From Parapedobacter defluvii (lineage in GTDB: Bacteria > Bacteroidota > Bacteroidia > Sphingobacteriales > Sphingobacteriaceae), in contig NZ_BMIK01000015.1 in NCBI RefSeq assembly GCF_014642075.1, positions 50,460-114,459 of the forward strand: DNA of 64,000 nt. Direction: 5' to 3'. Numbering within the stretch: the first letter of the stretch is position 1; each line of letters begins with the position of its first letter. Below, in pieces: positions 36,911 through 45,588 of the stretch. The notes beneath the pieces are model-generated. The model did no database searches and had not been told where the DNA came from. It worked only from the letters and a program-made list of their open reading frames with translations. The translations under genes and the position numbers were made by a program.

Positions 36911-39019
36911 TTACACAATTTGTTGCGTAATGGGTAAAACCAAGGTGAATCTCGTCCCTTCGTTCACCCGTGATTCCACTTTAATCTCACCCCTATGTTT
37001 TTTTATTGTGTTATATACAATAGACATGCCTAATCCGGTTCCCTCCCCGACTTCTTTGGTCGTAAAAAAGGGCTCAAAAATCTTTTCTTTTATATCCTCG
37101 GACATTCCTGTACCATTATCTTGGATGGATATCAAAACATTATCCCCGTCAACAGTTGTACGGAGCTCCAAAATCCCTCCTATATCTCCATTAAATTTCT
37201 TGTTAATCGCATGAATCGCATTTGTAATGATATTAAGGAATACTTGGTTCAGTTTACCGGGATAACATTCCACCAACGGTAATTCACCAAATTGTTTGTT
37301 CACTTGTATTCCCTCTCTTATCACACTGTTAAGGATTACCAAGGTCGATTCCAGTCCTTCGTTGATGTCTGCAAATTTCAGTGAATCTTCGTCAACCCGC
37401 GAGAAGATACGTAAACTTTTCACAATTTCCGCCGTTCTTGTAGCACCCTCGTGCATTCCTTTCAACAGAAAATCAATTTCTGTTTTAAGATATTCGATGT
37501 CTTCTTCCTCTTTAAAAGTATTTATCCGTTGTATCTTTTCAGCAATGGGCAGTTCGGAGAGGGCTACCTGTTGAATAACATCCATGGCATTCCAGACTAT
37601 CTGGATATCCCGCTTCAACGGAGCTACATTGGAAGTGACAAAATTAATCGGATTATTGATTTCATGGGCAACACCCGCCGTAAGCTGCCCCAATGACGCC
37701 ATTTTTTCCGCCTCCACGAGTTGTGCCTGAGTTTCTTTCAAATGATCCAATGTCATCTGCAGTGATTCGTTCGTCTCTTTCAATGCATGTGTCCGCTCTT
37801 CTACCCGCTGCTCAAGCACAATATTTTGTTCCCGAATTAGTTTCTCATTTTCTTTGGAAATCAAGAGCGCCTGTGTCTGGGATTCTTCCTTTTCCTTCTT
37901 ATATGTATTTATTTTATCTGCAAGTGCAAAAGACAATAATGCGGCTTCCAAACCAGAACCGATTAAGATGGAATTATTCGTAAATATATTGAAAGATAAG
38001 ATTCCTACATCTTTTAATATATAAATCATGACACCGCTTAAAAAAAAGAACCAAGAAACAATTAAAAATACCGCGGGCCTGTATCCCTGGCTAAAAACAT
38101 AGCCCCCGCATACCAAAATCGTAACAGATACCAAAGAAGCGTTAATTTGCAACACCTGCTGCGCAACGATATAATTTCCACTGATACTAATGAAAATACC
38201 GACTACATAGACGATAACCAGCGAAAATAACACGTATAAAAACTTAGGTGCATTCCGTCGTATATTCAGGAAGTTTACAACAAAAGGTATCGCAAATATA
38301 CCCGACATTGCAATCGATAAATTTACCGACTGTCGAATCAACCACTCATTATTAGGCCACAGAAAAAGGGTAGAATACCCTTTTAAACAGGCTTGGGCAA
38401 GCCCAACCATCAAGATATAGATTACATAGTACAGGTAATTCTTATCTTTAACAGAAAAATAAAGAAAAGAATTATATAGGAACATTACTAAGATTATACC
38501 CGCATATATGCCGAAATACAAAAAATCAAAACCGATTGATTTCATGATGCGATTTTTGTCATTTAAGTAAAATGGCAAATCAAGTACATTGTGACTCCGC
38601 ACCTGTAGATATACTACGCTATCTTTAGCTGAAACCGGCAAGTCAAATATTGGGAATTGTGTTGTATAAGACGAAGTTGCATCGATTTCCTCATTATTGA
38701 ACCGCTGCAACTCATATTCACTGCCCCTTTTTATGTATAAATTTGCTTCCGAAAGTGTTCCGTTAAATATCTTCAACGCTTCGGAAGGCGAAGCTGATTC
38801 ATATAGCTCCATTTTAATCCAATACACTGCGCTGCTTAAGCCAAAATTTAATCTCGCACCTGAAACAGGCTCAAATTCACGACCAGCAACTTGATCTATG
38901 GTAAATTGACCATCTGGATCAACCAAGTAAGATAACTTAAACGTAGGTTCGTTAGACAAACTTTGGCCGACGGTTTGCAGTGAAGAAAGAATGATAGCCA
39001 GTAGTAGAGAAGCCTTCAT
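36911..39019 (-). CDS. 7TMR-DISM sensor histidine kinase
   Basis: 702 residues: signal peptide, an extracellular 7TMR-DISM domain (about 25-165, beta-rich, with VYWIKMELY and VVYLQVRSHN), seven membrane helices (about 178-365), a coiled coil (about 370-430), HisKA with AGVAHEINNPINF and HATPase (TNAIHAI, IQDNGTGM, GEGTGLGMSIV). DISM domains are thought to bind carbohydrate-like or other small ligands. Its start overlaps the acyltransferase stop by 4 bp (ATGA), so the kinase is translationally coupled to biosynthetic-looking genes; a ligand made by them is a reasonable guess. Confidence 0.92.
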   Translation of the reverse strand: MKASLLLAIILSSLQTVGQSLSNEPTFKLSYLVDPDGQFTIDQVAGREFEPVSGARLNFGLSSAVYWIKMELYESASPSEALKIFNGTLSEANLYIKRGSEYELQRFNNEEIDATSSYTTQFPIFDLPVSAKDSVVYLQVRSHNVLDLPFYLNDKNRIMKSIGFDFLYFGIYAGIILVMFLYNSFLYFSVKDKNYLYYVIYILMVGLAQACLKGYSTLFLWPNNEWLIRQSVNLSIAMSGIFAIPFVVNFLNIRRNAPKFLYVLFSLVIVYVVGIFISISGNYIVAQQVLQINASLVSVTILVCGGYVFSQGYRPAVFLIVSWFFFLSGVMIYILKDVGILSFNIFTNNSILIGSGLEAALLSFALADKINTYKKEKEESQTQALLISKENEKLIREQNIVLEQRVEERTHALKETNESLQMTLDHLKETQAQLVEAEKMASLGQLTAGVAHEINNPINFVTSNVAPLKRDIQIVWNAMDVIQQVALSELPIAEKIQRINTFKEEEDIEYLKTEIDFLLKGMHEGATRTAEIVKSLRIFSRVDEDSLKFADINEGLESTLVILNSVIREGIQVNKQFGELPLVECYPGKLNQVFLNIITNAIHAINKKFNGDIGGILELRTTVDGDNVLISIQDNGTGMSEDIKEKIFEPFFTTKEVGEGTGLGMSIVYNTIKKHRGEIKVESRVNEGTRFTLVLPITQQIV

Positions 39020-39696
39020 TTCAGGATATATTTAACCGACAGCCTGCCTTTGGGACCCATAATCTCTGTGGTCTGTTGGGGCACTTCACGAACATCAAAA
39101 ATATGATCCCTATCTACTTCTGTGGCATTGGGCAGATTTTCCAAATCATCTATCTTCATAGCCGTTGCCACAAGCCCCAATTTCGGATAGTTGAAAAAAC
39201 CGTCCTTACCTAAGTTCCGTTCAATCTCAAATCCAGCATTCTCACACATCTCTACGGTTACCGGTGCAGCTAATGCATATAACACATCAACCTGTAATCG
39301 ATAGGCTAACGCTATTGCAGCTCTTAACAAAAAAAAACTAACGCCCATTCCCGCTATTTCGCGAGAATTCCATAAGCCGCAGGCTTCAGCTATCCGGCCA
39401 TGTTGATTATTTACAATATCTACAATGCGGGCATCTACCTTTCCCACCGCATCTACAATCGGTAAATTAAAGTCAGCATCCGCTATTTGTAACCGAACAC
39501 CTCCTAAAACGGCTCCATCATCTGGAGATTCCGCAACTATCACATAGGTGTTTGGATGTTCACTCCATTTTGCATTGTTGGATGTGATCATGGTTATACC
39601 ATACACCTCCAACACTTTGCGGTGCCCCTCGATGAACTTCTTGCATGTTTCCGGCTCTTCAATAGCTTGTAGCGACCTAAAAGACAAAGAATTCAT
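39016..39696 (-). CDS. GNAT-fold acyltransferase, N-acyl amino acid synthase-like
   Basis: 226 residues from ATG 39696 (a TTG precedes it). The layout is that of LuxI/PEP-CTERM-type GNAT enzymes: N-terminal HRKVLEVYGI, beta-strands with VLGGVRLQIAD, the acidic/polar EACGLWNSREIAGMGVSFFLLRAAIALAYRL region in place of the acetyl-CoA loop, and VEMCENAGFEI. Such proteins use acyl-CoA or acyl-ACP to acylate an amine. It starts 3 bp after the E1/nitroreductase gene and overlaps the sensor kinase start, so all three must be made together. Substrate unknown. Confidence 0.75.
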   Translation of the reverse strand: MNSLSFRSLQAIEEPETCKKFIEGHRKVLEVYGITMITSNNAKWSEHPNTYVIVAESPDDGAVLGGVRLQIADADFNLPIVDAVGKVDARIVDIVNNQHGRIAEACGLWNSREIAGMGVSFFLLRAAIALAYRLQVDVLYALAAPVTVEMCENAGFEIERNLGKDGFFNYPKLGLVATAMKIDDLENLPNATEVDRDHIFDVREVPQQTTEIMGPKGRLSVKYILK

Positions 39697-39699
39697 CAA

Positions 39700-42018
39700 C
39701 TAGTTGTTATTTTGATGAATAAAGAATTGATCCGCATCCAGTCTAAGTGACTTGACCTGTGGATCATTTCCGTAAAATAACCGAAAGAGAAAAACCGACT
39801 CTTCTGTGCTTCCGTTATCAAAAATACTATCAAATTCGCCTTTCAGTTCTCCAAATCGATTTTGAATCCAACCCGGCATACCGGTCCCGTCTTTTCCGTG
39901 CATTAATCTTGCAAAATGTAAAACAGACGCCAAAACCGGTTGCATCGAAACTTTATTTCTTGTTGCACTTAACCAAATTCGTTCAACAGCCTTCCCCGCC
40001 TCAATAAGCGCGGTCCTGTCAAATGTTGGGATAACAACAAGTCCAATTGCCGATGCTGTTTTCATTAAATCAGCCGTCATGTTTTCCAAAGCACGGCCCA
40101 ACCCCCATTCTGCAACTAATTTCACAGCCATCGGATCTCTGGCTACCCGAAAACCAATTGCATCTTTAGGACTTAATTCCAAGGTTTGGATATCCAGTCC
40201 GTCTTTGGTTTCTAGCGCCTCACGCTCCGTCCATCTAAGCTCTTTTTCAAACAATTCATAATGCCCTTGCGGAATAAAAAGCCGTAACTTTTCGGCCTCA
40301 CCCGCAATAGAAGCAAGTCTTTGTACCTGCTTATCCTCCACCACGATTTTTAATTTTAAACGATCAAAGTCACGTACAGCATCCCGGAAGTCATCCAGGA
40401 TGTTACCGGTTAGTCTGTTACCATTCCCTTTTCTTCTATTGGTACATCTAATGGTAAGAAAATGAGAAAGCTCGTCTTTTTCGATATCTGCGTATACAAA
40501 CGAAAATGCACCGATTAGCATCGGCTCATCTTCCAGCGGAAACAAATTCTCGATAACTTTGATCCCCAAATCTTTGGCCTTCAAATTCAAATTCTCAATT
40601 GCTGTTCCGAATGTCATGTAAGATGCCATATTTTGGAAATCACCAAATGACTCTGAACGCTGGATATCATGAAAAAGATAGAACCTCGTTCCGTCATAAT
40701 ACCATTTCCAAGGCTGATTATTTCCGGGAGAAGGAGCCGCTGCCACTGCCGATATCAGTTCCCTTACTTCACTTTCAGTGATGGTATCAACATGCTCAGC
40801 TACCGGAGGCACACGCGACGCTGCCGCTGCCATTTCATCCGGAGAAAGTGATCTCTTGGTGTATTCAAAAGTCACATCTGTTCTTACCTGATCTCCGATT
40901 AACTCCTCCAAATCAATAAAATACCTTCCTGATTGGTTGAATTGCCCCAATAGCACACGACGGCTTACATCTGCCGCCATTCCGCCACCAAACGCGACCG
41001 CACTGGCGAGCTGTGGCCAAGTAGAAATTGTTTGGCCGATTTCAATAGCAGAAGCTTTTAACCTGGTAGACATGGTTTCAATTCCCACAATAGGTAATAT
41101 ATAAGGAAGCTTTTCTTCCATCGTCTTTGCAAGACGCACATTCGACAAATCCAGATGTTCTACAAACCCATGCAATATAGGGCGATCTGGTTCCAAATCA
41201 AAACGCTCAATGTCGACAGTCCCCCGGTCACTCGCCTCCATCAACACAGGGATTCCATGCTTCTTAGCAGCTAATCTACAGTTAATTTTAACGTCAACCC
41301 CATCGCACTCGTCTATTAGCAAATCCAACTTTCCGTCATGTAATAAGAAATCTTCCAGATTCGCGTCCGTTACGCCTTCGTGATAACAGGTAACTTTTAG
41401 GAAGGGGTCGATTTCGGCAATCTCTCTCGCCACTATCACTGTCTTTTTCAACCCCATGTTATGTAATCCGCTCCTTAACCTGTTTAAGTTCGTTATTTCC
41501 AATTCATCAAAATCTGCAATCCGGAGCTCCCCTACCCCCCTTTCCATACAGAGCGTTAGCGAAACCGATTGTCCCACAGACAATCCGATAACTCCAATCC
41601 GCTTTGTCATTAACCGCATCTGTTCGTCTTGCGTAATCTTATATCGATTACGGCTTGTCCTCATCGTTATAAATTCGTCTTCATCTAAAATATGAACCAA
41701 TGTTTCGTTCCATGGGTAGTAGACCCAAACACCATAGTCAATTTTAGATATTCCGGCAAGATGTTCGGCCACTAACGAACGGATTTCATCACCACTTAAT
41801 GTAAGTTTAGGATGGAAAGACTTTATCAGTTCCGTCAATTGTTGATCGATGGAATCGAAAATCCGGATGTAAGGCTTTTTCTCCAACAGATTGCTGAGGC
41901 CTTGACGATCACTGATATTTCCCAGTCTGAAGAATAAAGGTTTCACAACATCGCCACCAGATGGCCGCTCAGCCAATAGTTGAGCCAAAACATCAGGCTC
42001 TGAATAATTTTTTGTCAT
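39700..42018 (-). CDS. E1-like (ThiF/MoeB) adenylyltransferase fused to nitroreductase, Rv1355c type
   Basis: 772 residues from ATG 42018 (an upstream TTG start is less likely). An E1-like domain spans about 90-370: Rossmann loop GVIGLSVGQSVS (142-153), ATP contacts in ADFDELEITNLNR (168-180), IDECDGVDVK where ubiquitin-type E1s keep later catalytic features; no zinc cysteines or catalytic Cys are evident. A nitroreductase-like FMN domain follows (about 405-740, with AAPSPGNNQPWKWYY). The fusion matches the family named after mycobacterial Rv1355c. It could adenylate a carboxylate and then oxidise the product. First gene of the four-gene operon. Confidence 0.85.
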   Translation of the reverse strand: MTKNYSEPDVLAQLLAERPSGGDVVKPLFFRLGNISDRQGLSNLLEKKPYIRIFDSIDQQLTELIKSFHPKLTLSGDEIRSLVAEHLAGISKIDYGVWVYYPWNETLVHILDEDEFITMRTSRNRYKITQDEQMRLMTKRIGVIGLSVGQSVSLTLCMERGVGELRIADFDELEITNLNRLRSGLHNMGLKKTVIVAREIAEIDPFLKVTCYHEGVTDANLEDFLLHDGKLDLLIDECDGVDVKINCRLAAKKHGIPVLMEASDRGTVDIERFDLEPDRPILHGFVEHLDLSNVRLAKTMEEKLPYILPIVGIETMSTRLKASAIEIGQTISTWPQLASAVAFGGGMAADVSRRVLLGQFNQSGRYFIDLEELIGDQVRTDVTFEYTKRSLSPDEMAAAASRVPPVAEHVDTITESEVRELISAVAAAPSPGNNQPWKWYYDGTRFYLFHDIQRSESFGDFQNMASYMTFGTAIENLNLKAKDLGIKVIENLFPLEDEPMLIGAFSFVYADIEKDELSHFLTIRCTNRRKGNGNRLTGNILDDFRDAVRDFDRLKLKIVVEDKQVQRLASIAGEAEKLRLFIPQGHYELFEKELRWTEREALETKDGLDIQTLELSPKDAIGFRVARDPMAVKLVAEWGLGRALENMTADLMKTASAIGLVVIPTFDRTALIEAGKAVERIWLSATRNKVSMQPVLASVLHFARLMHGKDGTGMPGWIQNRFGELKGEFDSIFDNGSTEESVFLFRLFYGNDPQVKSLRLDADQFFIHQNNN

Positions 42019-42045
42019 ACTCGATCTTAAATTACGAAACGGCAA

Positions 42046-42384
42046 TTGAATTGTAAAAACTCACTTTCTATTTTCTTCAATAGCAAGTGATTCTAATTTA
42101 TTTAGTGCATAAAGTTAAAGAAATAACCTTTTAGTTCAAATCTTTCACAACAAATTTAGATAGACTTTGGATTGATGACTCACACACCACAATTATCGCT
42201 CATAATGAACCATTTACAGTTAACACAGTGTCCATACAAATTGCGCATCTTCCTAAAAAAAAACCTGCCCAACTTACTGGACAGGTCCTTTTCGGTAGAG
42301 GGAAGTTGCGTAAAGTCTAACCTCATTGAAGATTGTGAAGCTATTTTAAATACCAAAATTTTGTTTTAGCAATCAGGAAAATAA
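42046..42384. other. Intergenic region between the signalling operon and the NACHT gene
   Basis: 339 bp without a gene. It holds a TAAATTTG box on the minus strand at 42158-42151 (a possible promoter for the E1/nitroreductase operon, about 125 bp upstream) and the minus-strand terminator of the NACHT gene at 42255-42286. Nothing else is evident. Confidence 0.5.
42255..42286 (-). terminator. Terminator of the NACHT-TOPRIM gene
   Basis: On the minus strand ACCTGTCCA (42286-42278) pairs with TGGGCAGGT (42271-42263), 8 of 9 positions, and runs directly into nine T. Confidence 0.8.
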
Positions 42385-45306
42385 CTATACGTAGGTTACA
42401 GGTATCCCTGTAATCTTATCGATCCTCTGAAACAGCTCAACAAAATTTTCAAATATTGCCGGGTCATGAATTTTTATTACCTCGTTTGCAAAAGCATTTT
42501 TGTTACCGGTAATTTCGTAAACGTCCTTGATTGCGGTCTCTTTCAACTTATTGTGTTGCTTAAGCAAATCATCTGTAAAATAGTGCTCAATCTCTAAAAA
42601 GTTAAACACCTGCTTCTCTTGAATATAATGCTCTCTGGAAGCGATTGCGGGCAAACATAATGCATAGACATTATAGCCCTTATATTTTCTTAACGTGTGG
42701 TTTTCAGTTTCTTCAAAATTTCTTAAGCGCTTAAACTCTTCAATTCCTCCACTATCTCTATCAAATATTCCAATTAGGATTTGATCCTGAGACAGGAGCG
42801 TATGTCCATTTTGTAGAGTTTTTCCCAACTCCTTTGCACCTCCAGATTCATCCCCGGCAGCCTTTATTTCCCAATAAGGCAAATTACCCTCTGTTAGCAC
42901 CATAAACGCATGCTCAAGAATCCTCGCATCGGTTTTCCCCTCCGTAATGAGTATCACCTTACGTTCTGATCGGATCGTGTCATAATTACTAAACCTTAAC
43001 TTTCCTGCCGGAATATCAGTCAATTTCTTCAATGGCGCACTTAACTTATTATAGTCTTTTTTTACTGCCTTTTTTAGTTCTTTGTAATTCTCTGATTTAT
43101 TCATATCAAGGGCTAAAGTAGCCAACATCGCCAAACTTGCATCGTTTGTCAGGTTACTGTTGAATATGAGTTCTTCCAAGTAAGAACTTTCATTGATTCG
43201 TTTAGAATTTAGGGTAAGAGCCAATTTTAGAGATCGGTAACCATAGTTGGTTTGATTTAATCTCTTATACTCTTCGTAGAAATCCTTAAAAGACAGCGTT
43301 AAGGGATCCTTAAGAGTAATGGAATTAAAATTCTCATAAAAGTAGAAAACATTCATCAGTAACAATATTGGTAGCTTGTAATTTTTAAACATTGCATCTT
43401 CATCAGATGAAATTTTCATTAAGGCCTCGTGTGCCTGTATATTAATATTAACCGCTACATCGACTCCTTCTTTTCTCAGTTTGTTATCAGTCTGATATAA
43501 AGACTGCATCAAATAACCTAAACCAATTACTCCCATAAAAAAATCATTAAGCTTTGAAGCACCTTTAACTTTTTCAATGACATCCGTAAGGAATTTTGCC
43601 ATATCTCTCGATTTTCCTCCATAAAAAAAAGATGCATTCTGCCAATTTATGTCGAAGAAGTTCTCTGTCATTAAGTATTCTTGATCACGTTGGTGTTTAA
43701 AAATTTCAATCGCGCCATAGTATTCCATGAATGAGTCATGACTAAACTGTATGAATTTACCATCTTTTACGACCAAAATACCTGTATTTCTAATTAGATA
43801 CTCTAAAACATCCTCTATCGTACCCTTTCTAATAGGTAATGTTTTGTTATCAAAATATTTAGTGAAGTATGTGAAAAATTCTTCCCTGCTCATAGGCGCA
43901 TGTTCTTTCCGCCGAAGCAAAGCGAACCCATAAAGAGAGAGTATCCGCTCTCTAAATGAACTATCTATAAATTCAAGCCTTGTCGACACTATAGCTTTTC
44001 CTAAAAGAACAGCATTAAAATTATCATAGATGTCAGTGATGGTTGCTGGTATTTCGAGATTGTTTTCTTCGTATAAAATTGAAATTAATGATAGAGTCAA
44101 AGGTGTGATAGGCATTTTTTCCAAAATACGGTTATCACGAAGAGCGTCCAATAAGGCATCTGCACGTGATTGCTCATTAAGGAAAAAATTAGATATAAAT
44201 CTTTTTATCTGGTCGTTGTTAAATTTTTCAATCGAAAAATTATCAACTTCCTTCAGGATCGGATTAGAATACAATTTTTCTTGATTTCTCGAAGCGATCA
44301 CGAAGTTTATAGACTTATTTTTATAAAGCTGTTCCAGCTGAGAAAGAATTTTATTTTGGTTTGTATCTTCCAGTTCATCAATTGTATCAACTAAAACAGT
44401 CAAATTATAGTCTGCATAATAGTCGATGTTTGAATCGAAAAAAGGGCGTAATTTATTTTCTATCAGTTGCTGAACATCATAATTAGTTTCAAATAGCTCT
44501 GTCAGTGATAGAAAAATTGGCAGATTCCGTTTACCTGTATTGCTTTTATTTTTTGAAATCAGCTGCTCGCCTATTTTTTTTAAAGATGTTGTTTTTCCTG
44601 TTCCTGCAGAACCAGACAAGATAAGAGGTCGCTTATTACCGCATAATTGATCCATCCCAACTTTCTTCCTTATAGGTGTATTAGTATTTTTATCCTCATA
44701 AAAATGATAATAATTCGGTTCAATAAATATTTTTAGTAGACGGTCATATTTTTCATTAAAAATCTGGAGTTTCTTTAAATCATTATCACCATATATGGAC
44801 TCACAATAAGCATTTTCATATTTGAGCAATTGAACGTCATCATGCTTCCAAAAATCAGGTAAATTTTTATCAATCAAAGGAATCAAATCGTCCCGACCTA
44901 AGAAATCAATTGTAAAATTTGTTAAAAGAGATTTTAAACCTACTTGAAATCCTTTTGAAATGGTATTATTGCTAAAAACAAAAAAAGTTACAATCTTATT
45001 TGAATCAGAAAAATCAGTAATCTTATTCTTATATCCTTCGATCTCTTCCGAAGAGATTAGTTTCTCATCTAAATAGATAAAAGCATGTTTATGTTTAGAT
45101 AGCGGCCCCGAATAGATGCCAGTTATGACATTATCGTCGTGGCTGATATCAATGTACCCCAATTTTTCTACGAGTCCCATTACTAAATTAAATAGCTTAT
45201 CCTTTGTTAAACCTTTAACGGTGTCTATCTTTTGTTTTTGTATCGATCCTGTTGCTTCCATGTATTTCATAACTATTAAGTGTATACGTGCTTTTTCATC
45301 ACCCAT
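42385..45306 (-). CDS. NACHT NTPase with N-terminal nuclease-like and C-terminal TOPRIM domains
   Basis: 973 residues. Residues about 28-155 look like an Mrr-type nuclease fold (FNLVMGLVEKLGYIDI, then a core, LISSEEIEGYKNKI, IDFLGRDDLIPLI) but lack the catalytic D and ExK, so it is probably inactive. A NACHT domain follows: Walker A SGSAGTGKTT (231-240), Walker B LTVLVDTIDELED (302-314), PFSHD-like QFSHDSFMEYYGA. After a helical region a TOPRIM domain (about 783-910) has ITEGKTD (787-793), IFDRDSGG (848-854) and IEHYF (906-910), the OLD-nuclease arrangement. STAND proteins of this kind act as antiphage sensors whose effector kills or arrests the cell; the domain combination is unusual. AT-rich and divergent from the GHKL gene, hence likely acquired. 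A specific role is inferred. Confidence 0.8.
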   Translation of the reverse strand: MGDEKARIHLIVMKYMEATGSIQKQKIDTVKGLTKDKLFNLVMGLVEKLGYIDISHDDNVITGIYSGPLSKHKHAFIYLDEKLISSEEIEGYKNKITDFSDSNKIVTFFVFSNNTISKGFQVGLKSLLTNFTIDFLGRDDLIPLIDKNLPDFWKHDDVQLLKYENAYCESIYGDNDLKKLQIFNEKYDRLLKIFIEPNYYHFYEDKNTNTPIRKKVGMDQLCGNKRPLILSGSAGTGKTTSLKKIGEQLISKNKSNTGKRNLPIFLSLTELFETNYDVQQLIENKLRPFFDSNIDYYADYNLTVLVDTIDELEDTNQNKILSQLEQLYKNKSINFVIASRNQEKLYSNPILKEVDNFSIEKFNNDQIKRFISNFFLNEQSRADALLDALRDNRILEKMPITPLTLSLISILYEENNLEIPATITDIYDNFNAVLLGKAIVSTRLEFIDSSFRERILSLYGFALLRRKEHAPMSREEFFTYFTKYFDNKTLPIRKGTIEDVLEYLIRNTGILVVKDGKFIQFSHDSFMEYYGAIEIFKHQRDQEYLMTENFFDINWQNASFFYGGKSRDMAKFLTDVIEKVKGASKLNDFFMGVIGLGYLMQSLYQTDNKLRKEGVDVAVNINIQAHEALMKISSDEDAMFKNYKLPILLLMNVFYFYENFNSITLKDPLTLSFKDFYEEYKRLNQTNYGYRSLKLALTLNSKRINESSYLEELIFNSNLTNDASLAMLATLALDMNKSENYKELKKAVKKDYNKLSAPLKKLTDIPAGKLRFSNYDTIRSERKVILITEGKTDARILEHAFMVLTEGNLPYWEIKAAGDESGGAKELGKTLQNGHTLLSQDQILIGIFDRDSGGIEEFKRLRNFEETENHTLRKYKGYNVYALCLPAIASREHYIQEKQVFNFLEIEHYFTDDLLKQHNKLKETAIKDVYEITGNKNAFANEVIKIHDPAIFENFVELFQRIDKITGIPVTYV

Positions 45307-45532
45307 CGCAACTTGGAAAGATAAAAAAGAATTTAAGACCTCATGCTCCCCTTTTCTTTATAACGGATTGGTTTTCAGTTAAGCTCAGGACAAAAATCAG
45401 CATCGTATTATTTTTCTACTATAAATCTCGTAAATATAAATAAGTTGTATGAACCGAACAATTATTAGCCTTCTATGAATTTCATTATGTCTTTCATTTT
45501 TTAAGGATATTCGTTTTATATTAGTAAGATGT

Positions 45533-45547
45533 TTGCTGAATCAGCAA
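45533..45547. promoter_or_regulatory. Perfect 15-bp palindrome upstream of the GHKL-nuclease gene
   Basis: TTGCTGA-A-TCAGCAA is symmetric at all seven positions, 42 bp before the ATG at 45589, in the 282-bp region between the two divergent defence-like genes. A repressor site is likely; no regulator gene is nearby. Confidence 0.45.
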
Positions 45548-45588
45548 CCCCTAAAATTAATACGAGCATTAAAAAGTGGTAATATATT

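Noticed and set aside
39016..39696. Naming the GNAT protein as an acyl-homoserine-lactone synthase
   Set aside because: Only the general LuxI-like layout is visible; the conserved LuxI arginine/acidic residue set could not be confirmed.
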